A program made the position numbers and the translations under genes. The notes under the pieces are model-generated. The model did no database searches, was not told the origin of the DNA, and worked only from the letters and a program-made list of their open reading frames with translations. 64,000 nucleotides of DNA from Peromyscus leucopus (Eukaryota > Chordata > Mammalia > Rodentia > Cricetidae). Shown here piece by piece: positions 24,951-39,100 of the stretch; positions within the stretch are counted from its first letter, which is position 1, and each line of letters begins with the position of its first letter. Where the stretch lies: NCBI RefSeq assembly GCF_004664715.2, contig NC_051063.1, positions 118,596,629-118,660,628 on the forward strand, read 5' to 3'.

Positions 24951-25789
24951 ATTAAATAAATTGAATGAAAAAATTAGCATAAAAATGAAATATATAAATT
25001 TAAATTGAATATCATCTCTATTATTGATTATCCTTCCTCTTATGTATTGAAATTTATTATTTTCAGTGTTAAACATAGGGAAACATGGTTTTTTGAGCAT
25101 CTTCTTTCCATAAATGTGGGGAATACTTGAAATTCTTAAGCTAGGATAACCTATTTCATCTACTGAATAGTCTCAATTGAGAGATTGTTTTTTCAAATGA
25201 AATCAGGCTCTGGGAGTGAAGAACATATATCCAGTTATATAACTATAAAATGAGTTATTTGTAGATATTTATCTAAATAAAATGTCCCTGAAGAGTTATT
25301 TGCCTTACATTTTTACACACAGTTTCTCATTAAACTTGAAGATCATAATTAGAGTAGTTCATATGTCCAATATCTTCTAAGCATCTGCCTGTCTCTAGCC
25401 CACTAAAGTAGAAATTTTGAAAATACTTGGTATCTTTGTAGAAAATGGAGTGCAAAGATTGTAACAGAAAGTACATTGGACAGTTGACTATGAGATTGTG
25501 ACTCCTAGATTTCCCATAAACTACAGATATAAACTATTGTTATATAAATTTATCACCTGACTGCCTAAATATGAACTAAATTAGACTTGACTCAAAAGTC
25601 ACGTTAAAATATAGGGGGAGTAACACACAAGGCCTCAACTCCACAAGTTGATCTGCAGACAACTAAGGTAATTGAGAGAAGTAGAAAATGTCTTCTGTGG
25701 GAAAGAACACACAAATGGGTTTTGCAATAGCAAGTGGTCATTCCTAAAAACAAACAAGCAAATAACACCATACAAACTGAGCAGGTACT

Positions 25790-25791
<2 letters not shown>
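24951..25791. other. intergenic, no recognised feature
   Basis: AT-rich sequence with no exon or repeat recognised on either strand. Confidence 0.4.

Positions 25792-25855
<64 letters not shown>
25792..25855. repeat. (CA)n microsatellite followed by CAA/ACC-rich tract
   Basis: CA dinucleotide run with two small interruptions. Up to about 25925 it passes into a CAA-, ACC- and CAC-rich stretch. Open frames through it read poly-His/Thr or poly-Val/Cys and are artefacts. Confidence 0.95.
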
Positions 25856-25929
25856 AACCACCATCATCAACAACAACAGTACCACCAGAACAACCAGCAC
25901 CACCAACAACAACAATAACAATTAATGAT

Positions 25930-27437
25930 AAAGAGAGGCTACAAATTTGAAAGAAGTTTAGATACATATATGAGAGAGTTTGAAGGGAAGCATGTAAAGA
26001 GGAAATCATATAAATTAAAAAAAACTAAAAGAATTAATTAAGTTATATTTATTAATTATTTAAAATTCATATGTTAATCTGTAATGTTCAATCTTTCAAC
26101 CAGTTCATCTAAGCTATGCCTGTTTTCATACCCACTAATCTTGGTGCCACTATCTTTTTATACTAATCAAGCTCTTTCTATTTTTACCTATATACTCCTT
26201 GATCTATCAAAATCCACAAGAGCACAGTTGAACGAAAATCATCACAATGCTAAGAACCTGACTCTTTGTCTCCCTATAACTGTCAATTACTACTAGATAC
26301 TCTGCTTGGAGTAGCTTTATTACCACCAAATTCACTATGCCAGGATTTTTTATGGCTTCTACTTGACAGGTGCTGACCCCCAAAACTGAAAATGTTAGGA
26401 TATCAATATGGTGATGCAACTGAAAGGAATGGATAGTACAGAGCAAGTAACATGACATTTTGGGTGGGTTTAGAGAGACAAGTCTCACAATAAATGTATT
26501 TCAGGTACTTATCTCAAAAACAGATTCTCAAAAACATCCACTCCAGTAGTTCCCAGTTACCCAAAGTTGGATCTAGTTGATATTTCTAGAACCTCATGCA
26601 TGATGACTCAATTTTCAGAAGGATATAATTTTACCATGGAGAATTCCAGCTTGGCACCATCTATAGGAGGCTCTTACTCTATAGGAATGGGGAACTCTCG
26701 GAATATAATAGAAAAGAACCACATGATCGGTTTCTTTGTAATGGTTGCACATTAGTCTCTAGGAAAATTAAGCTATGAATGTCACTGACTGAGGGAGTCA
26801 TATGCACCAAAAGAATTTTGTCCTCAGAATGTTAGTCTCACACACTGAAGGAAACAGGTACCTATCTTCTCAGATACTGTTAATTAACACCAGCACCTTG
26901 GGTAAGTTGGGACTATTACAGCCCTGAGCTTGATGTCACGTGTGTGCAACCTACAGAGATATTTTAACTGCTGGCACCACAGTGAAACCAGACACTGGAT
27001 TTAAGAACTAGAAGGGAATGTTCTCATTTGAGAATGTCCATATTACCATGGGACAAAAGAAAGAGAGATAAAATACATCTAGCAAACACATATACATCAA
27101 TGTTTATTATGAAGAGATAAGGTAAATATCTCAGAAGTACTTACAAATTAAATTTTAAAAATTATTATAAATGTCATAAGCACATGATTGTTTCATTCTG
27201 AGATTCACAGATGAATCACATGCTCAACATTAGCTCAGGCAATAGGGGACTTGAAAGTCCCAGGGTGATAATTACATGAACATAACAATACATTGATGGT
27301 GACATGATGAAGTTGAATATACTTTCATTATTGAAACCTAAAAAAAATTAAGGGAACAATATACCTCAAACTATTGAAGTCTCCATATGAATAATATATA
27401 GCTTAAAATAAAAAAGAGAAAAATATAATGTCCGCAA

Positions 27438-27438
<1 letters not shown>
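25930..27438. other. intergenic, no recognised feature
   Basis: No coding or clear repeat recognised. The part from 26550 to 27000 is less AT-rich and may be an old LTR, but I cannot support that. Confidence 0.35.
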
Positions 27439-27483
<45 letters not shown>

Positions 27484-27502
27484 CACACACACATCACACA
27501 CA
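27439..27502. repeat. (CA)n microsatellite
   Basis: CA dinucleotide run starting after GCG, with two ATC interruptions near its right end. Confidence 0.95.
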
Positions 27503-27539
27503 TTTCCAAACCATGTACATAAAGACATTGTAAAAAGCT

Positions 27540-28650
27540 CTTACCCTGCATAGTGATAAAATCCTAGCTAGAATACTAAACCTTCATAGACATAATGAGA
27601 ATGTAACCCAAAACGGGAGGTATAAATTTTCTCTATTAGCAGTACAGGACAGTGGATTTTCCTTCAAAACTTTAGATTCCATTATCAAGCCCTTAGATTT
27701 GTAATTCATTCCAAGAATGTCACAAGATATAAAAAGCCAATGAGAATGTTCTTAGCATTTCTCCATATCAACAACAAAATTATTGCAAAATACCTCAGGA
27801 AAAACTCATTTACAATTTCATTCAACAACAAAATACCTAAGATGAAATTTAAGAAGGAAGGAAAAAACCATCACATTGAAAACTGGGAAGCTCTTGTCAG
27901 GTGTAGTGGTCCTAATTGTTATTCCCAGCACTTGGAATATGAAACGAACAGGGTAAGAGTTCAAGGACAGCCGGGCAGTGGTGGTGCACGCCTTTAATCC
28001 CAGCACTAGGGAGGCAGAGGCAGGTGGATCCCTGTGAGTTCGAGGCCAGCCTGGGCTACCAAGTGAGTTCCAGGAAAGGCACAAAGCTACACAGAGAAAC
28101 CCTGTCTCGAAAAAAAAAAAAAAAAAAAGAGTTCAAGGACAATCTAAGAAACATATCAAATATAAGAGTAGTAAATTGAAACAACAAAAACTACAGAAAG
28201 AAAGAAAATGAGAATGTACGAGATAGAATGACCTCCTATACATATAGATCATCATAATCAATACTAAAAAAATTGATGGGATTACCAGTAAACTTCAATA
28301 GATATAAAGTAATTACTATTTAACATTCAAAAACAGTACACATATAAAATGGAAAAGTAACTCTAACACATTAGGGGGAACATAAAACATCACACTAGAC
28401 CATGCATTCTATACATAAAAAAAAACATTTTATTATAATATTGACTAGTAGATTCCTACAAGTCTTAATAAGAAAACACCACATTCATGACACAAAACAT
28501 ACACAGGAACAAATGCAATATGACAGAAGACATAGAAAAAAAAACATATAAAGCTACAAACACCCAAATGTCAAGCATGAGAGTAAAACTTAATGAAACT
28601 GCTTTCTGAATAGTACTAATAATTGGCATAACAATTAGTTACATAAATAT
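27540..28650 (+). mobile_element. old LINE-1 ORF2 fragment, split by a B1
   Basis: 'catatcaacaacaaaatta', 'caacaacaaaatacctaaga' and 'ggggaacataaaacatcaca' are degraded versions of ORF2 phrases on the plus strand. It is split by the B1 at 27970-28127. The 5' and 3' limits are uncertain. Confidence 0.5.
27970..28127 (+). mobile_element. B1 SINE with target-site duplication
   Basis: The body begins GCCGGGCAGTGGTGGTGCAC and has the usual 'cctttaatcccagcac', 'gaggccagcctgggctac' and 'gaaaccctgtctcg' parts plus a long A tail. The direct repeat agagttcaaggaca lies at 27956-27969 and 28128-28141. The clean duplication and body suggest a fairly recent insertion. Confidence 0.95.
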
Positions 28651-29600
28651 GCACTTGCACTAGATTTTTCTATTTTGTCTTGAGAAAGAGAGAAAGCATA
28701 TTTCTTCCTGTAAATGACTAATTCTCCTACCTAATATCTATGTATAAGTATCATAATACTTTCCACATGAAATTATCACAGAAGAGAAAAATTAAAAATT
28801 TTAGCATTGACTTTAAAATGATATTCCCAATCAGAGGATTAGCCATGATTTCTTTACAACATTTTGAATCCTCATGCATATTAGCCCTCAACAAAATTAA
28901 CTACTTTGCCTTACTGAAGAATCTCATCCATCTTATATTGGTGTAAGGAGCATCCTCATCCAAGACCCATGTGTACACTCTCCCCTTGGCAGTTTATATT
29001 CTACAACGCAACAATTACAGTTTCTCAGTGAAAAAGCAGGAAAGCAGAACACATTATTTAATTGTAAAGGCAACACACAGCTAGCACACAATTCAGATGC
29101 AAGTATTAAAAATAGGTAAAAAAACACTGTTGGAGATGATGAAATAGCTGATCAAAAGACAGTGTGGACTAACTCCTGGCTGTGTTTGTAAACATTAAAT
29201 AGAACTTGAGTTACTGTGTTGATTCTGAGATCTTTAAGGGCTTTTGTGATTTAGAATGATTATTGGTTCTTTATGAAACACATTCAATTCCAGGGAATTT
29301 TGTTCAATTGGCAGGTACTCAGATGTGTGGGAGGCTCATAGTGTATGTTCTTTTTGTCTTTGGACATCAAATACGTGAGGATATGACTCCCTATCATGGA
29401 CACACATGGAAATATCTCTAAGAGTTTAATAAGCTTTGCCATGTATGGGCTGTTCCTCACTTCCACCTCAAACTTGCTTTTGAGTGTCTGAAGTAAGGTT
29501 ATTAAACTATATCAAATGGGGATTAGAGAAAAGGTTTGGTGAACTGGGCACTTTAGCAAATTTGGCTGAAAGGCAACATGTCTGGGTCCCTCATGTCCAC
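28651..29600. other. intergenic, upstream of V2R gene B
   Basis: No recognised repeat or exon. The region holds the distal 5' flank of gene B. Confidence 0.4.
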
Positions 29601-29797
29601 TGACATAGATGGAGTCATGAGGGATACTGAAGAGAAGAATTACCATAGATGGAACTTCTCCTTATTTCACCTAAACATAGGAACTCAGATGCAGAGCTCC
29701 AGGCCAGAAATTGTTTAACAATCCTCCAGAGGAGAACAACAGGCTGAGAAGAAAAGTGTTGACAGTCATAAATACACTCCTTAGAAGATGCTAGAGT

Positions 29798-29812
29798 AAT
29801 AAAAAGAGAGAC
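29798..29812 (+). promoter_or_regulatory. putative core promoter element of V2R gene B
   Basis: AATAAAAAGAGAGAC lies about 104 bases before the ATG at 29901. The matching word and distance occur before pseudogene A (12626). Further up, a shared CAGATGCAGAGC word lies near 29690 and near 12521. The conservation supports a promoter region. The exact transcription start cannot be seen. Confidence 0.5.
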
Positions 29813-29900
29813 AAGTAGGACCACACATGCAAAACTGATACATGGGATTCCACCTGATGTTTCACTCTACACTTTTGCTCAGGCTCACAGCTTTTGTGAC

Positions 29901-30106
29901 ATGATGAATATTTTCTCTTTGACTTTTGTCTTCTTGGTCCTAATGCTTTCCTCCCTTTTCTGCAGCTTGACTGATCCCAAGTGCTTTTTGAGAATAAAAG
30001 ACAAGGAAAACCAGGATGGAGATAAGGAACTTGATTGTTTCTTTTCCATTTATACTAAGAGTGGACACGTGAAGAATGATCACTTCAGTGGAAATCTAGA
30101 CAAGCA
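29901..30106 (+). CDS. gene B exon 1 (signal peptide)
   Basis: It encodes MMNIFSLTFVFLVLMLSSLF, a strong hydrophobic leader, then LTDPKCFLRIKDKENQDGDK and on to GNLDKQ. Donor GTACGT at 30107. The second methionine could equally be the start. It aligns with exon 1 of pseudogene A without the frameshift. Confidence 0.92.
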
Positions 30107-33100
30107 GTACGTACTTAATTTATTTTTCATTAAATGTCATGATAAATAATGAGTACAATATCTACTGCTACTTAGACCATAATTCTCTCTGTCTTCTGTC
30201 TGTTTTGTACTCCCTCACTACATAGAACTTAAGCAAAGTCTTACTGGTAATAATTTCACTGTTTTTACTGGTAAAGGGTATTTGGTGTCCATCTTTCTAG
30301 CATCACATTTTCCAGAACAGAAATTGAAATAGATGAACAGCTTTCCATTATCCTAGAGTGATATACATTGTAGTGACATTTGCTACTTCTAGCTATGTTA
30401 TGGTTCTCCTGGGAAAAAAAGCCTCAAACACAGCATTTGAAGGCTGCTGTAAAATATTGTTTAGGAGGTCTGATGATGTTTCATCTATTAACACAGAATA
30501 CCCAGTTCCCAAGTTTAGTACATTGAGTAAATCCAGTATGACTTATGGGTACCTATCTTTAGAAGATACCTTGGGTTTTGTGCAAATAATCTATCTGTCA
30601 TACATTCATCACTTCTGTGTTGTGTGACTATTTGCAGATGAAGTTGAGGGTGGGAATAAAGTACCTTCTCATTATGAGAACTTTGTGCTTTCCTCTCCAT
30701 TCTGTTTCATATGCACAGCCACACTTTTCTTGTGTTAACAATGATAAGAGTTGGAGTCTTAAGTTGTAAGTTCATGGATCATCCATCCATTTAGGGTATT
30801 CCATTAGAACATTTGTTTGCCTGCTAGGAGATGGGAGGCCACTGCAAACAGTGATCTCCTAATTCCCCTTTCACATGCCATAATGAATGGTGTTTACCGT
30901 GATAATGGCTCACAAGTCAGAGAGAGATAAAAAAAAGTTACAAATTTGGCCATTTCTCACTATTAAGGCACATTTACTTATTTTAAATTTTCTTATATTA
31001 TTTTCCCTGTCTAATTTTCATCTGTAATAGCTATTCCACATTTAGCTCTTTTTTAAAAACTACTTCAAATATACTGAAGTATGCATTATGTTTATATGCA
31101 CACATCACACTCTGATTATCGTGTTTGATAATTTTTTGATTAATGACTGTTCTATAGTATTTGACATTTGCGATTGGGAAGGAAATTGTAATAAAATTAT
31201 GCTGAAGAAATTTTCTTTGGATGACTCTTGAATATAGGTTACTGTTATATGTGTGACAAAGAGCAGTGGACCTGATAGTTTGAGACATGGCTGTATTTGA
31301 TTTGTAATAGTATAGCAATGAATGAAATTCAAAGTAGAGCAGAATGATGTAAACTGTAGAATAAATGTGAGAATATTCTTAAGAAAACAATGGGAAAATT
31401 CATAAAATTTCTTGATTGCTGGGATATTTGTTAAAAATATCCTTAGTGAAGAATTAGAGAGAAAAGGATCATATCATCATATTGGTTAAATTCAAAAAGC
31501 AATACATAGAGTGAAATAGAATAATTAATAGATGATTCATATATCCAAGATCATATATAGATAAGAATGATATAAGGGGTTGTGCAGCAGAGTTTGACAT
31601 AAAAATCTTCATTATGGCCAGGAAGTGGTGGTGCATGCCTTTAATCACAGCACTCGGGAGGCAGAGGCAGGCAGATCTCTGTGAATTCAAGGCCAGCCTA
31701 GGCTACAGAGTGAGGTCCAGGAAAGGTGCCAAAGCTGAACAGAGAAACCCTGTCTTGAAAAACAAAAACAAAAACACTTCATTACAGATGAGGTTTAAAT
31801 GTGTCATGTTACTAAAGTGTATGTAACTCCCTGGACATTAGAGGAAAAAAATATCATCTAGGGAGTCAAACTGATGAAATATGCAATCCCTACTTTCATG
31901 AACACTGAGTTCTCAACTGATGGACCAATGTGCTTCAGTGACATAAACTCTCTTTGATAAGAGCACTGAATTTTTTTTTCTGAAAAACACAAAGTTGAAA
32001 TCAGAGTTACTCTGTCTATTCAGGCTTACAAAATTATGAGGCACAAAATAAAACAGGTCCAAAGAAACATTTTCATTTCTACTAACTAAAGAGAGCTCAA
32101 TATTGCATAACACGGTAACTATTCTCCATCTAGATTCTTGTCTTTGCCTTTATACAAATACATTACACATAAGGTCAATACTAGTTATGAGAGAAAGTAT
32201 TAATGTTACCATAAATATCTCAAGTGTGCAGAAAATGTGATACAGTTCTGACCATTTCTTCATTTTGTCTTTAATATATATGTACATTTATTAAATATAG
32301 GTTGCATATTTATTTCATTGTTAAATATTATAAACTGTATCTCCAAAATAACTATATGTTTCTGATTATATATAATGGCTACACAGAAGACTTTAATGTT
32401 TCTCAGTTTAAGGTTATTATATCAGTCACATTTTTCTGTCATGATTAGGAACATGATAGCATGCTTGATAAGGAAAATTAGTTTGTGAGTAAAATCTTAG
32501 GATGTAAATCAGCCTATATGGTATTTCTTCTAATAGAATTATATATTAAAGGGAGAAAAATTTGACCTTCTAGATGATGGCTATAATTCAATCAAATAAA
32601 AACATACTAATCATAGCAAATAGATATTTTTGTGGAATATATCATATTATGAATAGACATTCTTCCTCATGAGTTACTAGTGATATATTTAATGATGTGT
32701 TAGAGCTGTGGCATGAAAACCCTGCTCCTATAAAATTAATTTAAAATTATCACCATTTGTTGTAACAAAGCAATGCATAACTTTCAGTATTTATAATTTA
32801 CTATATCATATTTAGAATAATAGTCATTATCTACCTTATTTTATAACAAAACTATACATTAATTGCTCTTTAAGGGACCATCCATTTTTTGCAATATTTT
32901 TCAGTGTTACACAATATTTACAAATTGGTTTAGGATTATGTTGTTCTCTATCAGTGAAAAAGTATTCCTGTGATTCTTGTTTAACACAAATAATGTTGAG
33001 TCAAGAATGTTTAAGGCAAGAAGGTGATGAATTTTAGAAAAGAATAAAATGTCATAATACTTCATAATATTCAACTGTCAGACATACTATGTCATGGTAG

Positions 33101-36100
33101 TGAACATAGAAAAATAGACATAACCCAGTTTTACCCCTTGATTTGCTGTAAGTTATGTTTGATCTCTGGGATATATTTAGTGAGAAATTACAGTATTTAA
33201 TGTAAACTTGTTTTATATGCATTTGCTTTTATTTTTAATTGTATAATACAGTAAATATACTGGACCAATATCTGCAAGATATCATCAGATGCAGTCTGTC
33301 CACAATATTAAGTGTTTACCAATACCTCATCATATAATTACACTTCTGAACTTAGGCATATTTTCTTGGTGTGTAGTTTAAGAAACTAGATTTCACACAT
33401 ACCAACTCTTTTAAAGCCCTTTTTTAAAATAAATTGCAGTGGAAGAAAATAACCAGTGCTGAACAGGCTTTTATTAAACCCTATAAGCTACAGAAAGGAT
33501 AGAAGTATTACAACTCAAGGAAAACTACAGAAGTGTGCTGTATTATTGGTAGAATAATAGCAAAAACTCGAGGTTAGCTTTTAAGGTTCTGAGTCATTGC
33601 AGATAGGATATTTCTAATTTGAACATGCTATGCGATGAAACCTGTAAAAACACGCAAATGTAGAATACAGTTTTCGTCTACTTTGTGGTGCTGTCCATTA
33701 GAAGAATTGAAACTCATCTCCTTCTCATCTTATAAGCACCTGTCAGTGGACTGTGACAAAAATGCCATCATTTTGTCTTTAAGCCTTATACACCAGCTAA
33801 TCATAATTTCTGTAGCTGAGCAAAAGAATCTTTATGACTTTAGTTTGGTGGAAGAAAGAATAGGACTCTTATGTACTGTTGGCTTTGGGAGAGCCTGCTC
33901 CAAGATGCCTCCAGGGGATGCAAAAAAATCCACTAATAAACTGAGATTTAGACTTTTCTCTCTGAGGAGTAAATAAGGAAACACACACTTTCTGATAGTA
34001 AGTTTCTCTTTTACTTCCTCCTAAAAAATCTCTCTCTGAAAAATATCTCTGTTGTACACAGTTATATTCTGTACACACAGCTACATATCACTCTTTACAT
34101 ACACCCATTTCTCCTCTGCAGCCACATATCTCTAACACACAGTTAAATCTCTTTTCTATATAGCTCCATATCTCTCTATATTCATATCTCCCTTCTATAC
34201 ACAATTCTTTTCTCTATTCTGCTACATTCATTTATACACTACTATATCACTTATTCACTCTTCATTCACTTACTCTTTCATTCGCACTCTCCTCTACACA
34301 CATATTTCTGTCTTATATACACTTCTCTGTCGTACATACACATGTCTGTCTCCAATGCAAAATCTCTGGATAAATGTGAATTATATTATCATTGTCACAA
34401 AGCATTTCTTGAGTAAACAATAAGAGACAGAGCCATTCTGATACGCATAAGGAATCATACAGTGTCTCTCAGGCTTGGGACATCACACTGACTGGGCATG
34501 CAAAGTGAAGCAGGCACATAGCTCTGAGTGGTCAGGGTTCCCAGATGGAGAGTGATATTGAAATTCAGGACTTAATAAACAGCTACTTAGCTGAACCTTG
34601 GAGTTAGGAGTACATGCAGAAAGCCAATTGCCCAGGGAGTTTATGTCTTAATGTTATCAACCTGACTTTGGTTCAACAAACAGATACCTGGGAACTTGCT
34701 CCTGTGTAATTTGTCACCAGGAGCAACTAGTCTATTTTGGAATTGAAAAAACTGAATATTGTCATTTTCCCATATCAGTCTGAGTAATGAAAAATATCCT
34801 AGTATTATTTCTATTCATCAAAATTATACAGCCTAAGCAGAAATCATCTTCCTGACTATCTACAGCTATATGTGTACACACAGAGTAGATGAAATATATT
34901 CATGAGATAAACATACAAGCAGTGGAAAAATACCCATAGCTGTTTTTATGAAAGAAATGTAGTGGCACATGAGAGAAATTACATACAGAAGAAACAAGTT
35001 TTCAGAGTCTGTGTTCCTTTAATCCTTACTGATAAGATTCCTTCATCAGAGAATTATTCGTTTGGTAGGTCAACACCTGAATCATTAATTGTCATCTGCT
35101 GTATATTCCCATGGCCTCTGTCACTTATGTATATTTTATTTGTCTGTATTCCCATTATTGTTATAGTTTGGATGTGAGATCTGCTCAAATGATCACATAC
35201 TTGATGACTGAAATTCAAGTTGCCACAGTATGTGTGTGGTACATTTAGCAGGAGATTTCAATTATTGTCAGTGTGTACCCTCCACTGGAAATGTCTAATC
35301 CTAACTTTCACTATACATTTTCTCCTGATTATCATAGCCATGATGTAAATGTTTTTGGCAATTCCTCTCTTCCATGTGGATGCATAATGAAAACAAATGG
35401 ATGAAAGGAATAAATAAAACTCATTTACATTCAATAAAGTTTCAAAATTTTTGACACTAGCTATACCTATTCTCTACTGAAGCTGATTGCCTAGGGCGAT
35501 CTTTTTTGTTAGTCCTTTAAGAGGTTCCCACAACAGATTTTGTACATATTAACTCCCTCTACCAACTCTTCCTAAATGTATTTCTTCATCCCTAACTAAA
35601 TAATTACATATCTTTTTCAAAAAGTCTTTCAAGAACAATTTCTGCTTCCCAGATATTCTTGGATGTGTCATCTTCCAATAGCAAATGGTCAGATTACATT
35701 GAAGAAAACAGTGTCTCCTCACAACACCTAAATATTGCTTTAATGAATGTAACTTTGTGCCCAACTTCCCTCTTTATGCTGGCATATGGTTTGACTTATA
35801 CTTTCAAATATTTTATGGAAACTGTCAAAACTATTGTAATTTTCTTTGTGCAGCTGCCCTGCTATAGCCAGAAGATAATGTTTTCTTGTTGTTATCTATC
35901 TCGCCTGATGCTGACAAAATTTCTGCATTCTCTTTCCCAGTGATCCTTGATCATGGAAGGGTGGTATTGTAATTATATATATAACTTAGGTACTAAGCAT
36001 TCTATAGTCTCCTATTATCTAAACCTAAGCTAGTTGTCATCCTCTGTTTTAAACAAAATCTATTGCAAAGTTTCAAGATGAGAGAGAGAAGATGCATTGA

Positions 36101-39100
36101 TTGATAGGTATTATAATAAGTTATTAGGAATTAGTTTAATGCATTGAGCATCAGATTCCTACTTGATAGAAACATTCCATTTCCTAGGGAAGCTCCTTAA
36201 GCAAAAAAGTAAACAACTCAAAATATATTCAAGAAGTCCACAAAACTTACAGGATTTCTCTCTCCTGAGAAAAGCACAGTTGTGTGACAGTAGCACATAT
36301 CAGCCAAGCAGCGCAGAAAGTTGCATAATCTACTCTAGATCCCAACAAGAGGTTCAGAGCAATTGATCCAGCTGGAAAGGTGACTTTCTAATCTATTTAA
36401 CTGCCTGAAGATAGTTCAGTGTGCTCCAGGTTTATAATGCTGGTGAGTGATGACACATACAGTGGTGGGCTTAGGTGTTACAACTGAATCCCAGTCATTT
36501 TTTAACCTGTCACTAACTCCTCACCCATATTCCTACAAATAACACGAATAAAAATCAGTTGTTCGCAAGTTAGACCTTGGTGATATCCATACTTCAATCT
36601 TTTTTTGTGGATTTCTTGTCTGGGGTGAATGGGTACATCTGTTTCTTCCCAGGAAAAGTCCATCACCTTACATAATTGGCATGAGGACAGGGATCCCATT
36701 AAAAAAAGAGAGTGAGAGAGAGTCCATGTTCCTTTCCATGGCAGCAATACATGCAACTTAGTCTCAGCAGCCTCATAGAGGAGCATTAACAACAGAAATT
36801 CTGATAATGATGTCCTTGTCTGTATAGGGTGTACTAATATGCCCTTTCAGTATGGTAGCCATTATATAGTTCTTTCTATGGTAGTGAGACAGGCAACTAA
36901 GGCTTAGCCATCAGAATTAGTAGTGTCTTTGGGGTAAATCCCAGGATGACAGTCTTCTATGTGGTTTGAGATGGCATGCCTGGGTAATGAATTGGGTCCA
37001 CTCTATAATACAGAGATGTCCTGTAAACAGTTCAATGTTTAGAGGAAGTACTACAATCTTTACAATTAGTACACAAGGGTCAAGAATGTAGGCCAGCAGA
37101 AACTGGCCTACAGTTCACTGGTCCTTATTGTGTGTAGTTACAGTTCACTGGTCCTTATTGTGTGTAGTTACAAAAGCATGTGAGGCTGAGATAGCAGTGA
37201 AACAGAAAATTGTTTATGTAAAGGCAGAATTACATGAAGATAGAGATGTGGCTAGCATCCTCAAGGTTTCTTCTCATCTGGCAAACAAATTAGTTAAATG
37301 AGAGAGCAGTGGTAAATGTCATAAAAGATATCACTTATGTCTAATCATTAGTGTATAAAAAAAAACCTAAAAACAGAACCAACCAAACAAAAATAACAAG
37401 TGGAAAATCCAATATTCATGAGAGAGCTTGAAGCATGGTCCATTAAAGAAAATGAGAGAAATGGGAAATACCCAGAGTTTATACTGCTTGAACTAGAGAA
37501 GCCTTTTAAAACAACAGTTACACAGCTTATTACAGAGTGGTTAGTAAGTCTGAGGGGTAGGGGAGTAGACAGGATCAGTCTGATTGCTCTGAAGGCAGAA
37601 AACTCAAGGCTCAAAGCATAAGTCATACCTAGTCTCCCTTCCTGCCTGCAATTTTCAGATAAGGTATAAACACTTAGTTATGGCTTGAAGGTCATTCTCA
37701 TTTGCCTGTAGCAATGCTCTCTGCCACGATGTTCATGAACTAACACTGAATATGTAAGCAACATCTCAATTAAATGCTTTATTTTGTAAGTTGCCTTGGT
37801 CATGTTGTCTCTCTACATAAATAAAAAAGAAACTAAGACAAGTATATATTTGTGTCCAGCAAAGTGGTATACAAGAGGTCGAGATAGTTTGACTAGTTAT
37901 TAACTCCCCTGAGAGCCAGGTACAGTAATTCAAGAGTCAATAACTACTGCTACCCAGAACATCTTGAAACCAGGGTGCTAACAATTGCAATGGGGTTATG
38001 TTCTCTATTGTTTGTAAGTAGGGGTGAGCAATTTAAATCAAAACCAATAAGTGATGGAGGAATGTCTTTCTGTACGCTGTGAATATGTGTTGCTCTGATT
38101 GGTTGATAAGTAAAGATGTTTGGCCTATGGCAAGGCAGTTTAGAGACAGGCACGAAATTCAAAGAGAGAGACAGGAAGAAGGGGAGAAAAGACGCCAGTG
38201 AGCTGCCCAAGGAGCAACATGTACTAGGACGCAGGTAAAGCCACAGAACATGTGGCAATACATAGATTAAGAGTTATGGGATAATTTAAGATGTAAGAGC
38301 TACCTAGCAAAAAGCTTGAGCTGTGGCCATGCACTTATAATTAATATAAGCCTCTGTGTGTTTACTTGGGTCTGAGAGGTTGCAGATCGGGTGGGACATA
38401 GGAAAACATCAGCAACAAATAAGAGTTTACAAAAGGTGGATAAATATCAGAAAGCTCCATGGAAATCTCTAGGATATGGAATTGTAATTGCTCAGAGAGA
38501 AGCATTGAGGGTTATAGAAAACTAAGTAAATCCCTTCCATTCATGTTTTTTTTTCACCCAAACTTGGTCTGAAAAAAAATTAATTGGTATACATGGATGG
38601 AACATTTCCAAGCTATATTAGACCTCAATTATTTTTTACTTTAGTATCTTCTTAGTTGTGAACAACTGAGGTAACCTGAAACTTGATAAGATCAGATGAC
38701 AATGGACTTCAGAGTGCTTCATGAAGGTATCTTTGTATCCCCACTATTTGTTATGGAATGATGGATCTGAATGTCTCTTTCTCCTGCCCATCATCTAGAA
38801 AGAGTTCATTACATTATCTATTCTTGAGTGTTTTAAATATTTAGAAAAGCTTCTGAAGGACATACAGGTAAATCTAAAATAATGGGAATGGAAGATTAAT
38901 CTGCAAAATATTCAAGGGCCAAGAACGGCTGGAAAATTTTGGGAGCCATCATGGCCTGGTAAATATGTATGTGATACCTGACAATGTTTTTCACAAAATA
39001 TCACAATAGTCTGTGCCTGTAAATATAAAGGATCTATACAAATTTTGATGAATTTTGTGATATTGGCAGATTTTCATATCCCATCATTCCCAAGAATCCT

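Noticed and set aside
25604..26009. Open frames rich in Cys/Val or His/Thr across the CA repeat
   Set aside because: They are created by the (CA)n and CAA-rich tract; no family resemblance or splice context.
36502..36792. 96-residue minus-strand frame
   Set aside because: No recognisable domain; length is within chance expectation for a window of this size.
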